A DNA stretch of 64,000 nucleotides from Gammaproteobacteria bacterium (lineage in GTDB: Bacteria; Pseudomonadota; Gammaproteobacteria; Pseudomonadales; Pseudohongiellaceae). Numbering within the stretch: position 1 is the first letter of the stretch; each line of letters starts with the position of its first letter. The notes beneath the pieces were generated by a model. It worked only from the letters and a program-made list of their open reading frames with translations, was not told where the DNA came from and made no database searches. Positions 1-9,030 of the stretch are shown here, in pieces. The stretch covers positions 310,001 to 374,000 of the forward strand of contig JAJFKE010000011.1 of assembly GCA_021773355.1 (NCBI GenBank). The letters are read 5' to 3'. Made by a program: the position numbers and the translations under genes.

Positions 1-882
1 CTACAACATCGTAAAGATGCCAGCGTACGCCAGCTAGAACCTCGTCTAGTGAACTTACTCTGCTATCTGGCCGCCAACTCAGATCGCGTCCTATCCCGCG
101 ACCAATTAATACAGGAACTGTGGCCTCGCGTCGTCGTCAATGAAAATTCCCTAACCCGTGCGGTTTCTGAGCTGCGCAAGCAGCTAAACTCAGTCGATGC
201 TACAGTAACTGACTATATAGAAACTATCCCCAAACGCGGCTACCGCCTAATTCCAGCAGTGGAATCGGAGGCGCTGGAGCATGGTCGAAATCCCAAGCAG
301 GTAGCTCGTTTTACCGGGACAATGGTTTCTCAAAACTCGCAGTGGAAATACGGCTCCGCAATTACAGCGATTTGTCTCAGCCTCGTAATTTCATCCTGGT
401 TTGCTTTAAATACAAGTAGCAATCTGCTCGAACAAGGTAATGCAGTATTACTCTCTGATAAAATCCTTGAAGCGAAGCCCGACTACTATGGCGGCAAGCT
501 AACTCTTAGCACCATGGACAATGAAACAATGGTGGTGGAATCAATAGCCACCCCGGTGGTATCGATGGACGAAAAGCAGTATGCCTTTATCCAATACGAT
601 TCAGCTGGATCCACAATTTTTCTTGGAGGACTGGATACGGCAATCGAACCTGTACCGGTTTTCTTTAGCAAGCGACACTTATTCAATCTGGCATGGTCAC
701 CGGTGGGGAATAATTTGTTATTCGCAATGAAACCATCTATGAGAACAGCTGCCGTTTTTTCATCAATAAGCGAAACTGCTGAATTGCTCATGCTAAACCT
801 GAACACTTTGGAAACAAGTCGCCTAATTCGGGATATCAATCCAACTGAAACGGATTCTAGGTCCGGCCTCAACCTTACTTAG
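1..882 (+). CDS. ToxR/CadC-like membrane transcriptional regulator (5' truncated)
   Basis: The frame is open from base 1, so the start lies left of the window. The first ~75 visible residues form an OmpR/PhoB-type winged helix (recognition region NENSLTRAVSELRKQL, then the wing motif IPKRGYRL), which binds DNA. One hydrophobic segment follows (about window residues 117-137, SAITAICLSLVISSWFAL), then a ~150-residue probably periplasmic part with short beta-rich stretches (FNLAWSPVGNNLLF resembles a propeller blade). This N-terminal wHTH, single TM and periplasmic sensor order is typical of CadC/ToxR proteins. The sensor part is short, so the signal cannot be named. It converges on the copper genes, with 49 bp between the stop codons. 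Confidence 0.8.
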   Translation, partial: LQHRKDASVRQLEPRLVNLLCYLAANSDRVLSRDQLIQELWPRVVVNENSLTRAVSELRKQLNSVDATVTDYIETIPKRGYRLIPAVESEALEHGRNPKQVARFTGTMVSQNSQWKYGSAITAICLSLVISSWFALNTSSNLLEQGNAVLLSDKILEAKPDYYGGKLTLSTMDNETMVVESIATPVVSMDEKQYAFIQYDSAGSTIFLGGLDTAIEPVPVFFSKRHLFNLAWSPVGNNLLFAMKPSMRTAAVFSSISETAELLMLNLNTLETSRLIRDINPTETDSRSGLNLT

Positions 883-931
883 TAGCCCCACCCTTCAGGA
901 ATTAGTTGTGTAACATGAACTACTATTTTCT

Positions 932-1852
932 CTAGTGCCCGGCAGGGCCCACTATCGTGGACAAATATGAGGTGAAGATTAAAATCATGGAGGCTAGCAC
1001 TAATTCATAGCGAATTGATGTTCGCAGTTTTGTCACACTTGTGCTGCCTCTAAGCGCCGGCACCAAAACAAATTTATTAATTGCTGCCACCACAAGTAAC
1101 GCGAACACTAAAATAAACTTGCCCAATAGCGCCACGCCATATGGAGTGCTAAGTAAATCCTTCGGAGAGCTAAGCAGCTCCAGCAGCATCAATACGCCGC
1201 CTAAAAATAGAATCAGCAAAATTGCAATCGCATCACTCCCAAAACGCTTCAGGGTGTATCGTAGTGAATCTAAATCTGAACTCCGACTTAATTGCAGAAA
1301 AGGTAACAGGCAGCCTATCCAGGCAGCAAAGGCAATAAAGTGAGCAACAATAGCGACCTGTGCGGTTAAGCTAAGAACAGATACATGACCGGTAACTCTG
1401 TGACTAAAAGCCAATAACAAGAGCGCAACAAGGATCAAGATAAACATTAGCTGATCTAGACTACTGGTAATAACTTTATCGGAGCGCTGCAAATTTTTGC
1501 GTAAGAATAAACTACAGGCCGCAGCCAGAAAAAAAGCTAATAATCTGAAAAATGTTACGTCACCAAGGCCTGTCTCCATTAGTATCGATATCATGTCCAA
1601 ATCGAACATGCCATTAATTCCGCTATCGTTTATCAATCCAACCTGAATCAGAAAACCCAGCACGGTTCCTTGAAAACCGATTACAGCACCGATGAGAATA
1701 TAAGAGTAATTGAAGGCTAAGAATTGTCGACTTGCAGATGAGTAACGCCAAGCGCCAAGGCAGCCACCAGCGATACTAGCGGCACCAATATAGAGAAGTA
1801 GTTTACCGAGAAGGCTTGCTAGTTCCCAACTGTCAGGAAGGGTGAACACCAA
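932..1852 (-). CDS. copD: CopD-family copper resistance / copper transport membrane protein
   Basis: A 306-aa polytopic inner-membrane protein with about eight hydrophobic segments. The CopD family is proposed to move copper across the inner membrane together with CopC. A His-containing segment (FSHRVTGHVSVLSLTAQ) and the following IVAHFIAFAAWIGCLLPF are typical of CopD domains, as is the C-terminal RYELVLASMILIFTSYLS. The gene starts 9 bp after the copC stop, on TTG (1852) or the adjacent GTG (1849); neither has a strong ribosome binding site, which suggests translational coupling to copC. Family is confident; substrate direction is not shown by sequence. Confidence 0.85.
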   Translation of the reverse strand: MVFTLPDSWELASLLGKLLLYIGAASIAGGCLGAWRYSSASRQFLAFNYSYILIGAVIGFQGTVLGFLIQVGLINDSGINGMFDLDMISILMETGLGDVTFFRLLAFFLAAACSLFLRKNLQRSDKVITSSLDQLMFILILVALLLLAFSHRVTGHVSVLSLTAQVAIVAHFIAFAAWIGCLLPFLQLSRSSDLDSLRYTLKRFGSDAIAILLILFLGGVLMLLELLSSPKDLLSTPYGVALLGKFILVFALLVVAAINKFVLVPALRGSTSVTKLRTSIRYELVLASMILIFTSYLSTIVGPAGH

Positions 1853-1861
1853 CCAGGGTAT

Positions 1862-2302
1862 TTAGTGATCTCCCCCAGCCCCATGGCCAGCTTCTGCAGG
1901 GTGAGCGCGCAGCTGTTCATCTGTTGCATTCGGGTCTACGGTAAAGCTGTAGCTGTTAGTAACCGTGTGTCCGTCCTCACCTATCACAGCCCAATTAACA
2001 GTAAACTTCCCCGGGTGCATGCCCGGAGTTTCAAACATGAAAGCAGCCTTCGCCTCACTATTGCTCTCAAAATTAGTTGGCATTTCATGACCGACGCCCA
2101 TCAATTCGAGTTTTACCAGTTTTACCGGGCCATTGAAAACCAAACTAATATGAGCAGGCCCCTCTTTAACTATTGCACCATCGCCAGGAGTAGCTTCGGT
2201 TAGCGCAGTATGCGCGAAAGCCGAGGCAGAGAATAGGAAGGTAACCGCGGTGCAAAGCAGAAGTCGAGTTATTGACCGTAAAGAGTTTGTTGAGTGCTTC
2301 AT
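1862..2302 (-). CDS. copC: CopC-family periplasmic copper-binding protein
   Basis: 146 aa from ATG 2302. The longer frame reaching 2347 is rejected because its extra residues would precede the signal peptide. Signal peptide MKHSTNSLRS..FLFSASAFA is predicted to be cleaved before His, giving the mature start HTALTEATPG. That N-terminal His is the classical CopC Cu(II) ligand. A second conserved His is in EDGHTVTNSYSF. The fold is a small cupredoxin-like beta barrel. The C-terminus is His-rich (HPAEAGHGAGGDH), which could add metal binding. It forms a two-gene unit with the downstream copD. Confidence 0.87.
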   Translation of the reverse strand: MKHSTNSLRSITRLLLCTAVTFLFSASAFAHTALTEATPGDGAIVKEGPAHISLVFNGPVKLVKLELMGVGHEMPTNFESNSEAKAAFMFETPGMHPGKFTVNWAVIGEDGHTVTNSYSFTVDPNATDEQLRAHPAEAGHGAGGDH

Positions 2303-2469
2303 TTGAATTCCCCGAAATAAGAAAAAGCGCCAGCTCACAGCGCCCATTCAATTGGACTAAGTGAGGAATTATGGCAGTTCTTCGAGAAATAGGCGAATTC
2401 AGCTTTCTGCGGCAATTTGTCGCATGAATCCGTCGCCTGCAGGAATCAGCTGTATTTCGATACTTGTAT

Positions 2470-3210
2470 TCAAGGCGCTTTCCTATTCCAAACGTGATTT
2501 CTGGGAGAAATAGCAATTTCGTCATAAACAGTGCCCGCTCTAGCCTCCAGCACCATCAACACAGTCTTGGCGATGTCTTCTGGCTCAATCGCATTATCCG
2601 TTGCTGGGCCTGGCTCAAAGTGCAAATCATCGAAGAAAGATGTGCGTACCGCCCCCGGATTTATTAGCGTTACTCTAAGCCCGGATTTGCCGCACTCTTC
2701 CCTTAAAGCCTGGGTAAAGCCGCGAACAGCAAACTTGCTGGCACAGTAAATACTGCCTTGTCTTGCTCCTCTCAACGCCGCCTCGGAGCCAGTAAACACA
2801 ATATCACCCCGACCTTGCTTCTTCAGCAGGGGAATAAATGACTTGGTCACAATAGCCTGACCGGTGAAATTGGTATCCATTACCACTCGAATATCTTCTA
2901 CGGAGAGTTGTTCTAGAAACCCCATTCGTCCAACGCCGGCATTATTAATTAAAGCCTTAACAGGGGAGTCAATGCCTCTAACAAGTTCAGACATTAGCTC
3001 AGGAAGGGCATCAAGATCCGCCAAATCGATGCAACTTGAGGAGAAGTGGGGATGTTGAATATTCGCTTTTTCGAAATTTCTGGCAATACCGAGAACTTTG
3101 TATCCTTCCTGCAACAGAGTCCTGGTTATAGCAAGCCCGATACCCGATGACGCGCCAGATATAACTACAAGTTGGCCACTTTTATCTTTTAGCAATTTAT
3201 TACTCTCCAA
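2470..3210 (-). CDS. SDR family NAD(P)-dependent oxidoreductase
   Basis: 246 aa classical short-chain dehydrogenase. Rossmann motif SGASSGIG near residue 19, NNAG motif (ALINNAGVGRMG), catalytic Ser in GSEAALRGARQG and Tyr-Lys in YCASKFAVRGFTQALREE. Substrate unknown. The TTG at 3210 has no upstream ribosome site; a second TTG at 3195 has GGAG 9 nt upstream and may be the real start. It is the last gene of the glycosyltransferase / nucleosidase-like / SPL-like run, 14 bp after the radical SAM gene, so it probably acts with them. Confidence 0.85.
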   Translation of the reverse strand: MESNKLLKDKSGQLVVISGASSGIGLAITRTLLQEGYKVLGIARNFEKANIQHPHFSSSCIDLADLDALPELMSELVRGIDSPVKALINNAGVGRMGFLEQLSVEDIRVVMDTNFTGQAIVTKSFIPLLKKQGRGDIVFTGSEAALRGARQGSIYCASKFAVRGFTQALREECGKSGLRVTLINPGAVRTSFFDDLHFEPGPATDNAIEPEDIAKTVLMVLEARAGTVYDEIAISPRNHVWNRKAP

Positions 3211-3224
3211 CAGGCAATACAGTT

Positions 3225-4211
3225 TTATGCGCAGCGGTAATATTGCTGCGGTGAAATGTACTCAAATAAGTGCCTTTCGATCTCCATTAACTGCAAATCC
3301 TCATCCTCGTTCTTCAAAGCAATCATGCCATCGGCTACGCTGGTAGGCCTGGCGAATAATTCCTCATCGGGATAGAGTTTGACAATTCTCTTGTGAAACT
3401 CGACCGGCATTCGAAAAAGACCGCTGCTCACGGAATGAATTTTGTCTACGTCGAGACTGCTAAAAATACTCTTAAACAGACTGCGATAGGATTCGCCGTG
3501 CTTGCCATCTAAAACCAAAGGCTCAAATCGAATGGCTATTTTCCACCCTGCCTGTTGCAGTTTGCGTAGTGCCTCAATTCGTTTTTCTAGAGTGGGTACT
3601 TTATGCTCCCACTGAATCGCCGCCTGTTGCGAAGTAAAGCTCATCGCTATAACGCAGTTATCTAAAACATTTTGCTCTAGCAGGCATCGTATCTGCGTGC
3701 TTTTGGTTCTAATCTCCAACGTGGCATCAGGAAACTTGGAAAATACTGGCACAAAATGCCGGCAAAAACTGCTGATCGGTTCCAGTGCCAGACTATCACA
3801 ATCATAACCGCTGTAATAAACTCCAGCACCGTCATTCTCAATGATTTTATCTTCTAATGCAGATTCGAAATCTTCGTAGTTCACAAATAATACGTAGTTA
3901 GCCGAGCTGTACATGCCCTGTAAGAAACAGTAGCGGCAATCATAAATACAATTAAGCATATGAGAAAAATAGTAACTATTACTTTCGTCAAAACCATATC
4001 CTGCGGGTGCTGGCAGCACTAAGCTTCCATATTTCTTCGCGAGAATAAGTGCGGGAGACTTTTTTTGTAGTCGGAAATTCTGCGACTTACGATTAAATAT
4101 CTGACCATAGCGCTCACAAATGACCTGCGGAACCTGAGGAAATCGATCAAGCAAGCGCCGAACCCTTTCGAATTCCGCCACCTCCTGTTCTATATATATT
4201 GCTGAGAACAT
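3225..4211 (-). CDS. SPL-family (spore photoproduct lyase-like) radical SAM protein
   Basis: 328 aa. The radical-SAM cluster motif is C88-x3-C92-x2-C95 (NCIYDCRYCFLQ), followed by YVLFVNYEDF, which matches the CxYCYLQ...VNxEE pattern of spore photoproduct lyase. C138 (SGYDCDSLALE) lies 50 residues after the first cluster Cys. In Bacillus SPL the H-atom-donating Cys141 lies at nearly the same distance, so the catalytic cysteine appears conserved. SPL repairs the 5-thyminyl dihydrothymine lesion of spore DNA; the family is also found in non-sporulating proteobacteria, where its substrate is unsettled. The gene is 12 bp after the nucleosidase-like gene. DNA repair is a family-based inference only. 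Confidence 0.8.
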   Translation of the reverse strand: MFSAIYIEQEVAEFERVRRLLDRFPQVPQVICERYGQIFNRKSQNFRLQKKSPALILAKKYGSLVLPAPAGYGFDESNSYYFSHMLNCIYDCRYCFLQGMYSSANYVLFVNYEDFESALEDKIIENDGAGVYYSGYDCDSLALEPISSFCRHFVPVFSKFPDATLEIRTKSTQIRCLLEQNVLDNCVIAMSFTSQQAAIQWEHKVPTLEKRIEALRKLQQAGWKIAIRFEPLVLDGKHGESYRSLFKSIFSSLDVDKIHSVSSGLFRMPVEFHKRIVKLYPDEELFARPTSVADGMIALKNEDEDLQLMEIERHLFEYISPQQYYRCA

Positions 4212-4223
4212 TTCAGATCGCCA

Positions 4224-5096
4224 CTAGCGCGAGCTAACTCCATTAAGCTGAGAATCCAAATCCTGCAGTAGCTGTTTGCCAGTACCGCTAGCCGACACGG
4301 ACATAGCGATTAGATCAGCCTCCCTACCCATCGCCCGATAACGTTGGCACAATCTCTTCAGCTGAATCTTCTGGTTTACAGTCAAGTAATATCTAGCACA
4401 AAAACTTTCATAGGCAGGCGAGAGGCTATGGCTAACATTATATTCTGTAACCAAAAACTCCAGCTTAGATAGAAGGTCCAGGATTTCATTTTCCTGTGTA
4501 GATATCCAAGTGGGCACCATTGCAAGATCTATATTATTAACAGGATTGCTGGAATTGTCGGAAATAATTTTAAATACCTGTACTAACTCTGCGGTGGAGA
4601 ATTTCGTCGCCACCTCATAGAATGCCGATGCCTCCATCTCATACACAGCATCTTCGGGATATGCAGTCTCAGGCTTATCAACAGTGATTACCTTGCAGCT
4701 AGCAAATCCTGCGAGCAGCTGTGGAGGATAGGCACTGGCACCGGAGATTTGTTCGGTGATCTTATTGGCCAGCCAAGCACTCCCTATTTCTGCCGTCCTG
4801 TGCCCAGCTATCCCGAGGTTCAGCCAGCCCCTGAGTCGGTCATCCTCATCTCGTTGTTGTTCGCCTAAATAGTTCGTGGCCGCTATCACGGCATCTCTTC
4901 CCATTCCTGATACGATTAGAGTTGCGCCTGCTGAGTTACTATATACCAGATACCTTCCATCGGTTTTCTCTGGCTGAAGTTCCAACATTGAAATAAGAGG
5001 TCTAGCCTCGAGTCCATGAGCGACTACTATATTTACTGACGTAATCGCCCCGCCCTGCAAATTACGTTCCTTGGTATTTGTGCCATGTTCAAACAT
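4224..5096 (-). CDS. Nucleosidase/nucleoside phosphorylase-like protein (MTA/SAH nucleosidase superfamily)
   Basis: 290 aa. The core resembles the PNP_UDP_1 fold: NIVVAHGLEARPL at the N-terminus, GMGRDAVIAATNYLGE, then NLGIAGHRTAEIGSAWLANKI (the GxAG segment), VYEMEASAFYEVA (the M-E-x-x-A substrate-ribose motif) and a following ISDNSSNP that would carry the catalytic Asp of the S-D motif. The last ~90 residues are not part of the standard enzyme. It begins directly after the glycosyltransferase stop with no spacer, so the two are coupled. A possible role is hydrolysis of 5'-deoxyadenosine or a modified nucleoside made by the downstream radical SAM enzyme; that is inference. Confidence 0.65.
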   Translation of the reverse strand: MFEHGTNTKERNLQGGAITSVNIVVAHGLEARPLISMLELQPEKTDGRYLVYSNSAGATLIVSGMGRDAVIAATNYLGEQQRDEDDRLRGWLNLGIAGHRTAEIGSAWLANKITEQISGASAYPPQLLAGFASCKVITVDKPETAYPEDAVYEMEASAFYEVATKFSTAELVQVFKIISDNSSNPVNNIDLAMVPTWISTQENEILDLLSKLEFLVTEYNVSHSLSPAYESFCARYYLTVNQKIQLKRLCQRYRAMGREADLIAMSVSASGTGKQLLQDLDSQLNGVSSR

Positions 5097-5951
5097 TTAC
5101 GTGCTGAGTTCCGCGTGGGAGTACTTTTCGATAAGCTCGTCATATTGGCGTACGACCTCTAGCTTTTCTCTTTTTAGCGCGCCGTTTTTCAAAATTTCCA
5201 GCTTTTGCAAGAGCGTCGAAATCGCTAGTTGCCTCTGCAGTTTATCCAACAGTTGGGATTCCAACAGCGTAGCAAGAGCCTGCACTCTGAATCTATCCAT
5301 ACCCCAATGTAATCTAGACAATTGATCTGCGTGCCCTCCATACTTTCTAATTAAAGGCGTATCAAGATAGAGCACTTCATGTTGACTGCAGACCCTTAAC
5401 CAAAGATCATAGTCCTCACATGCCGGCAGAGCTTCATCGAAACCATTCATTTCCGAGAACAATTCTCTATCCAACATTACAGCCGACGGAGAAATTACAC
5501 ACAGTGGCAAGCAATTTGGGAATATATACCCACCACTTTTTTGATGCTTGAGCTTTTGATTTACTCTCTTACCATGACGAATCCATATTTCCTCACCATG
5601 GATCATCTTATGACCCGGATTCCCTCTTAGAGCCTCTAATTGTAATTCCAACTTTTGCGGCAACCACTCATCGTCTGAATCCAAGAACGCCAACCAAGTG
5701 CTGCTCGTACCTTTAACGCCTGCGTTCCTCGCGGCACTAACACCCTGATTATCCTGTCGTATATAGTTTACTTCAGGGTAATTTCTTTCAACTAACTCGC
5801 GAGTTTCGTCCTTAGAACCATCATCGACTACGCAAATTTCCTGAGCTGCTAATGTCTGCGCGCTGACAGAATCCAGAGCGCGCTGCAGCGTATTCGCTCT
5901 GTTATAGGTAGGAATTATGACTGCAACCGATTCATTCATCGCAATAAGCAT
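5097..5951 (-). CDS. Glycosyltransferase family 2 protein
   Basis: 284 aa, GT-A fold. N-terminal VAVIIPTYNRANTLQRAL binds the nucleotide sugar; VVDDGSKD and the AFLDSDDEWLPQKLELQ (DxD) motif coordinate the metal, and FDEALPACEDYDLWLRVC is the usual acceptor-side segment. No membrane segment, so it acts at the cytoplasmic face. The acceptor is unknown. It is the first gene of a four-gene run and is preceded by the terminator of the next operon at 6015-6046. Start ATG 5951 (MLIAMNES) or the fifth codon; no ribosome site separates them. Confidence 0.85.
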   Translation of the reverse strand: MLIAMNESVAVIIPTYNRANTLQRALDSVSAQTLAAQEICVVDDGSKDETRELVERNYPEVNYIRQDNQGVSAARNAGVKGTSSTWLAFLDSDDEWLPQKLELQLEALRGNPGHKMIHGEEIWIRHGKRVNQKLKHQKSGGYIFPNCLPLCVISPSAVMLDRELFSEMNGFDEALPACEDYDLWLRVCSQHEVLYLDTPLIRKYGGHADQLSRLHWGMDRFRVQALATLLESQLLDKLQRQLAISTLLQKLEILKNGALKREKLEVVRQYDELIEKYSHAELST

Positions 5952-6014
5952 TTAGACTGTTAGTGCTAAGAGTGAAACTTCTTAATCTTGGATAAAGCCA
6001 CCGTACTAATATGC

Positions 6015-6046
6015 GTGAAAAAGGGAACCGCAGTTCCCTTTTTCAC
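6015..6046 (-). terminator. Strong perfect hairpin terminator
   Basis: A perfect 14-bp inverted repeat (GTGAAAAAGGGAAC / GTTCCCTTTTTCAC) encloses a CGCA tetraloop. The A-run and T-run lie inside the stem, so it can work in both directions. It stands 58 bp beyond the stop of the acyl-CoA dehydrogenase gene and before the glycosyltransferase gene, so it most likely ends the 12083-6104 operon. Confidence 0.75.
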
Positions 6047-6103
6047 ACAATCTAAAACGCAACTAGAAAACACGCTGATTAATTCTCCAAGTTCCTCAAG
6101 CAA

Positions 6104-7321
6104 TCAATTGTATTTCGCTAGTTCCTTTCTCGCAATTACGCGACGATGAACTTCATCTGGACCATCGGCTAGGCGCAAGGTTCGTTGACTTGTCCACAGT
6201 GCTGCCAATGGAAAGTCCTGCGACACACCAGCGGCACCGTGCATTTGTATAGCGCGATCGATAACTCGAAGAGCCATATTTGGAACCGCAACTTTAATTT
6301 GAGATATAGCATCGCGTGCGGCCTTATTTCCGATAGTATCCATCAACCAGGCAGCTTTGTAGGTTAATAATCGGCACATTTCAATCTCAATGCGGCTGTC
6401 GGCGATGATGTCATAGTTACCACCCAATTCTGCCAGAGGCTTGCCAAAAGCTTCGCGACTGACAGCGCGTTTGCACATAAGATCAAGTGCCTTCTCGGCA
6501 GCACCTATTGAACGCATACAATGATGAATTCGACCTGGCCCCAATCGGCCCTGGGAAATCTCGAACCCACGTCCCCGTCCTAAAATAATATTGCTTTGCG
6601 GGACTCTGACATTGTGAAACTTAATATGCATATGACCATGGGGCGCGTCATCGCGTCCGAATACATGCATGGGTCTAATTACTTCTACGCCTTCTGTGTC
6701 CATGGGCACAAGTATCTGAGATTGGCGAGTGTGCTTAGGTGCATCGGGATCAGTCACGACCATGACAATCATTATCTTGCAGCGAGCATCGCCCGCTCCC
6801 GAGATATAAAATTTCTCACCGCTGACCACCCATTCATCACCGTCTAGTACGGCCCGGGTCGAGATATTAGTGGCATCCGACGAAGCTACTCCGGGTTCGG
6901 TCATGGCAAAGGCAGAACGAATCTCGCCCGCTAACAACGGCTCCAACCATTCCTTTTTCTGCTCCTGTGAACCGTAGCGCTCCAGCACTTCCATATTTCC
7001 GGTATCAGGAGCGCTACAATTGAACGCTTCCGAGGCGAGCCTGCTTCTACCCATAATCTCTGCTAGATGGGCATAATGTAGATTCGATATTCCGGCACCA
7101 CCTTGACTTTCGGGCAAGAAAAAATTCCATAGCCCCAGCCTGCGGGCCTCATCCTTCAGACTTTGGAGAATCTCATCTTGGCGCGCTGTATGCGACCATC
7201 TATCGCCGACACTTACTTCATTATGATATTCCAACTCTACCGGTTCGACTTTCTCCTCGACAAAAGTTCGAATTTTTTCCCTTACCTCAACTAATTCTTC
7301 TGATAATCCCAAGTCCATCAT
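6104..7321 (-). CDS. Acyl-CoA dehydrogenase family protein
   Basis: 405 aa FAD-dependent acyl-CoA dehydrogenase. Signatures: [17 protein letters not shown] (flavin/substrate segment), [27 protein letters not shown], and the C-terminal [14 protein letters not shown] and [16 protein letters not shown]. The DGPDEVH ending is characteristic of the ACAD10/11-like subgroup, which acts on long or branched acyl-CoAs. Start ATG 7321 or the next codon. It is the last gene of a run with two SDRs and an MDR reductase, consistent with oxidative degradation of an acyl or cyclic substrate; the substrate is not evident. Confidence 0.9.
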   Translation of the reverse strand: MMDLGLSEELVEVREKIRTFVEEKVEPVELEYHNEVSVGDRWSHTARQDEILQSLKDEARRLGLWNFFLPESQGGAGISNLHYAHLAEIMGRSRLASEAFNCSAPDTGNMEVLERYGSQEQKKEWLEPLLAGEIRSAFAMTEPGVASSDATNISTRAVLDGDEWVVSGEKFYISGAGDARCKIMIVMVVTDPDAPKHTRQSQILVPMDTEGVEVIRPMHVFGRDDAPHGHMHIKFHNVRVPQSNIILGRGRGFEISQGRLGPGRIHHCMRSIGAAEKALDLMCKRAVSREAFGKPLAELGGNYDIIADSRIEIEMCRLLTYKAAWLMDTIGNKAARDAISQIKVAVPNMALRVIDRAIQMHGAAGVSQDFPLAALWTSQRTLRLADGPDEVHRRVIARKELAKYN

Positions 7322-7368
7322 TTCTCTTTCTTCCCCCGATCCCTAATTAAATAAGTGTTATTTCCAAA

Positions 7369-8133
7369 TTAACTGGCAATTGTTCCACCGCCATCTATAA
7401 CGATTGTTTGCCCCGTGGTAAAGCTACCCGCGTCAGATGCCAGAAATACTGCGGCACCAGCTATTTCATCAGGCTCGCCAATTCTGCGCAGTGGATACTT
7501 AGCTACCGTGGCCGCATAAATCTCTGGGTTTTCCCACAGCGCCTTAGCAAAATCTGTTCTAATCAAACCGGGCGCTATGCAGTTTACCCGTATATTCTTT
7601 GGGCCCCACTCTACTGCCAGATTGCGAGCAATTTGCATATCCGCCGCCTTGGATATGGCGTAGGCACCCAGAGCGTCACTGCCTTTCAGACCACCGATAG
7701 ATGATACGATAATTACGGCGCCGCCTCCCAATTCCGCCATTCCAGGCAATACCTGCTGGCAGAGTCTGTGCACACTGCCTATATTAGCATGCATTACCTT
7801 GTCGAAGGCTTCATCGGGAATGTCTTGCGAGGGACCAAAATAGGGATTCAAAGCTGCATTGCAGACCAATACATTTACTTTGCCCAATTGCTGTTCTGTT
7901 TTAGCTACTAATTCCTGCAATTGCTCTTTGTAGTTGATGTTGCAAGCGATGGCGATAGCCTCCCCGCCTTTTTCGCGTATTGCAGCGGCCACCTCCTCAC
8001 AGGCATCCTGATTCCTGCTTGAAATCACAACCTTTGCTCCCTGTTCAGCCATTCTGGTAGCAATAGCCTGGCCGATTCCCTTTGTAGAACCCGTAATAAT
8101 TACTACTTTGCCTTCAAGGCTAAATAAACCCAT
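7369..8133 (-). CDS. SDR family oxidoreductase
   Basis: 254 aa from ATG 8133, which has GGAG 5 nt upstream; the longer frame from 8175 is rejected. Motifs: TGSTKGIGQAIA (cofactor loop), CNAAL (NNAG variant), Ser in IVSSIGGLKGSD, Tyr-Lys in YAISKAADMQIARNLAVEW, and the C-terminal DGGGTIAS. A typical classical SDR of about 250 aa acting on hydroxyacyl or alcohol substrates. 66 bp separate it from the upstream SDR. Confidence 0.88.
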   Translation of the reverse strand: MGLFSLEGKVVIITGSTKGIGQAIATRMAEQGAKVVISSRNQDACEEVAAAIREKGGEAIAIACNINYKEQLQELVAKTEQQLGKVNVLVCNAALNPYFGPSQDIPDEAFDKVMHANIGSVHRLCQQVLPGMAELGGGAVIIVSSIGGLKGSDALGAYAISKAADMQIARNLAVEWGPKNIRVNCIAPGLIRTDFAKALWENPEIYAATVAKYPLRRIGEPDEIAGAAVFLASDAGSFTTGQTIVIDGGGTIAS

Positions 8134-8199
8134 GATCACTCCATTTAGCGCATTACAACTACGCCTGTTTCCCAACTAATTTAATATTAGGCCCGCCGG

Positions 8200-9030
8200 C
8201 TAATCAGTCCAGGGCCGTTTTCCTTTGGATATACTGGTACCGCCATCTACAGGTATTACTGTCCCATTCGTGTAAGCACCCGCTCTTGAAGCTAAGTAAG
8301 TAACGATACCTACTATTTCCTCGGGCTTACCCACACGATGCAGAGGACAATCATCTTTTATATCTTCTATAAAATGTTCAAAAACATAATCAGTCATTCT
8401 TGACGCGAAAAAACCAGGAGCAATAGCATTAACCGTGATATGTCGGTGTGCGAGTTCGATTGCAAAGCTTCTGGTAAGATGGTGAAGGGCCGCCTTGCTC
8501 GAAGAATACGCGAAAGTGGGCACACGTTGAACGACAGGAACATGAATGCCATCCATGGAGCCTATATTAATTATCCTCGAAGGATCATCAACCGTTGCAG
8601 CTTTTGATAACAAAGGAACTGCATCTCGAGTCAGAGAGAATACGGCATTTAAATTTGTATTAATTACTTTTGCGAAGCCCTCGTCCGGATATTCCTCGAG
8701 CTTAGCGCCCCAGTTCGCGCCCGCATTATTGATCAATATCGAAAGACCAGCAAACCTTTCATCTACATGCTCTAACAGGCGTTTACGATCTGCGCTATCC
8801 GTTACATCCACGGCCATTGCCGAGCATTCGCCAAGAGAAGCTAACTCAGAAAGCGCCAAGTCACATTTCTCTTGGCTCCTCGATGCGATTATTACTCGTA
8901 CACCATTACGCAATAGCCCCTTAGCCATAATAAGACCAAGTCCAGAACTACCCCCTGTTACCAGAGCAGTTTTTCCTTCCAGGGAGAAAAGTGCTTTCGT
9001 CGCGTACTGTTCCGTTTCTGCTTCCACCAC
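8200..9030 (-). CDS. SDR family oxidoreductase
   Basis: 276 aa classical SDR. Motifs: TGGSSGLGLIMAKGLL, INNAGANWGAKLEEY, Ser in IINIGSMDGIHVP, and Tyr-Lys in YSSSKAALHHLTRSF. It starts with GTG, whose first G is the last base of the TAG stop of the upstream MDR gene, so translation is coupled. The long N-terminal extension (MVEAETEQYATKALFSL) is modest. Substrate unknown; presumably the same pathway as its neighbours. Confidence 0.87.
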   Translation of the reverse strand: MVEAETEQYATKALFSLEGKTALVTGGSSGLGLIMAKGLLRNGVRVIIASRSQEKCDLALSELASLGECSAMAVDVTDSADRKRLLEHVDERFAGLSILINNAGANWGAKLEEYPDEGFAKVINTNLNAVFSLTRDAVPLLSKAATVDDPSRIINIGSMDGIHVPVVQRVPTFAYSSSKAALHHLTRSFAIELAHRHITVNAIAPGFFASRMTDYVFEHFIEDIKDDCPLHRVGKPEEIVGIVTYLASRAGAYTNGTVIPVDGGTSISKGKRPWTD

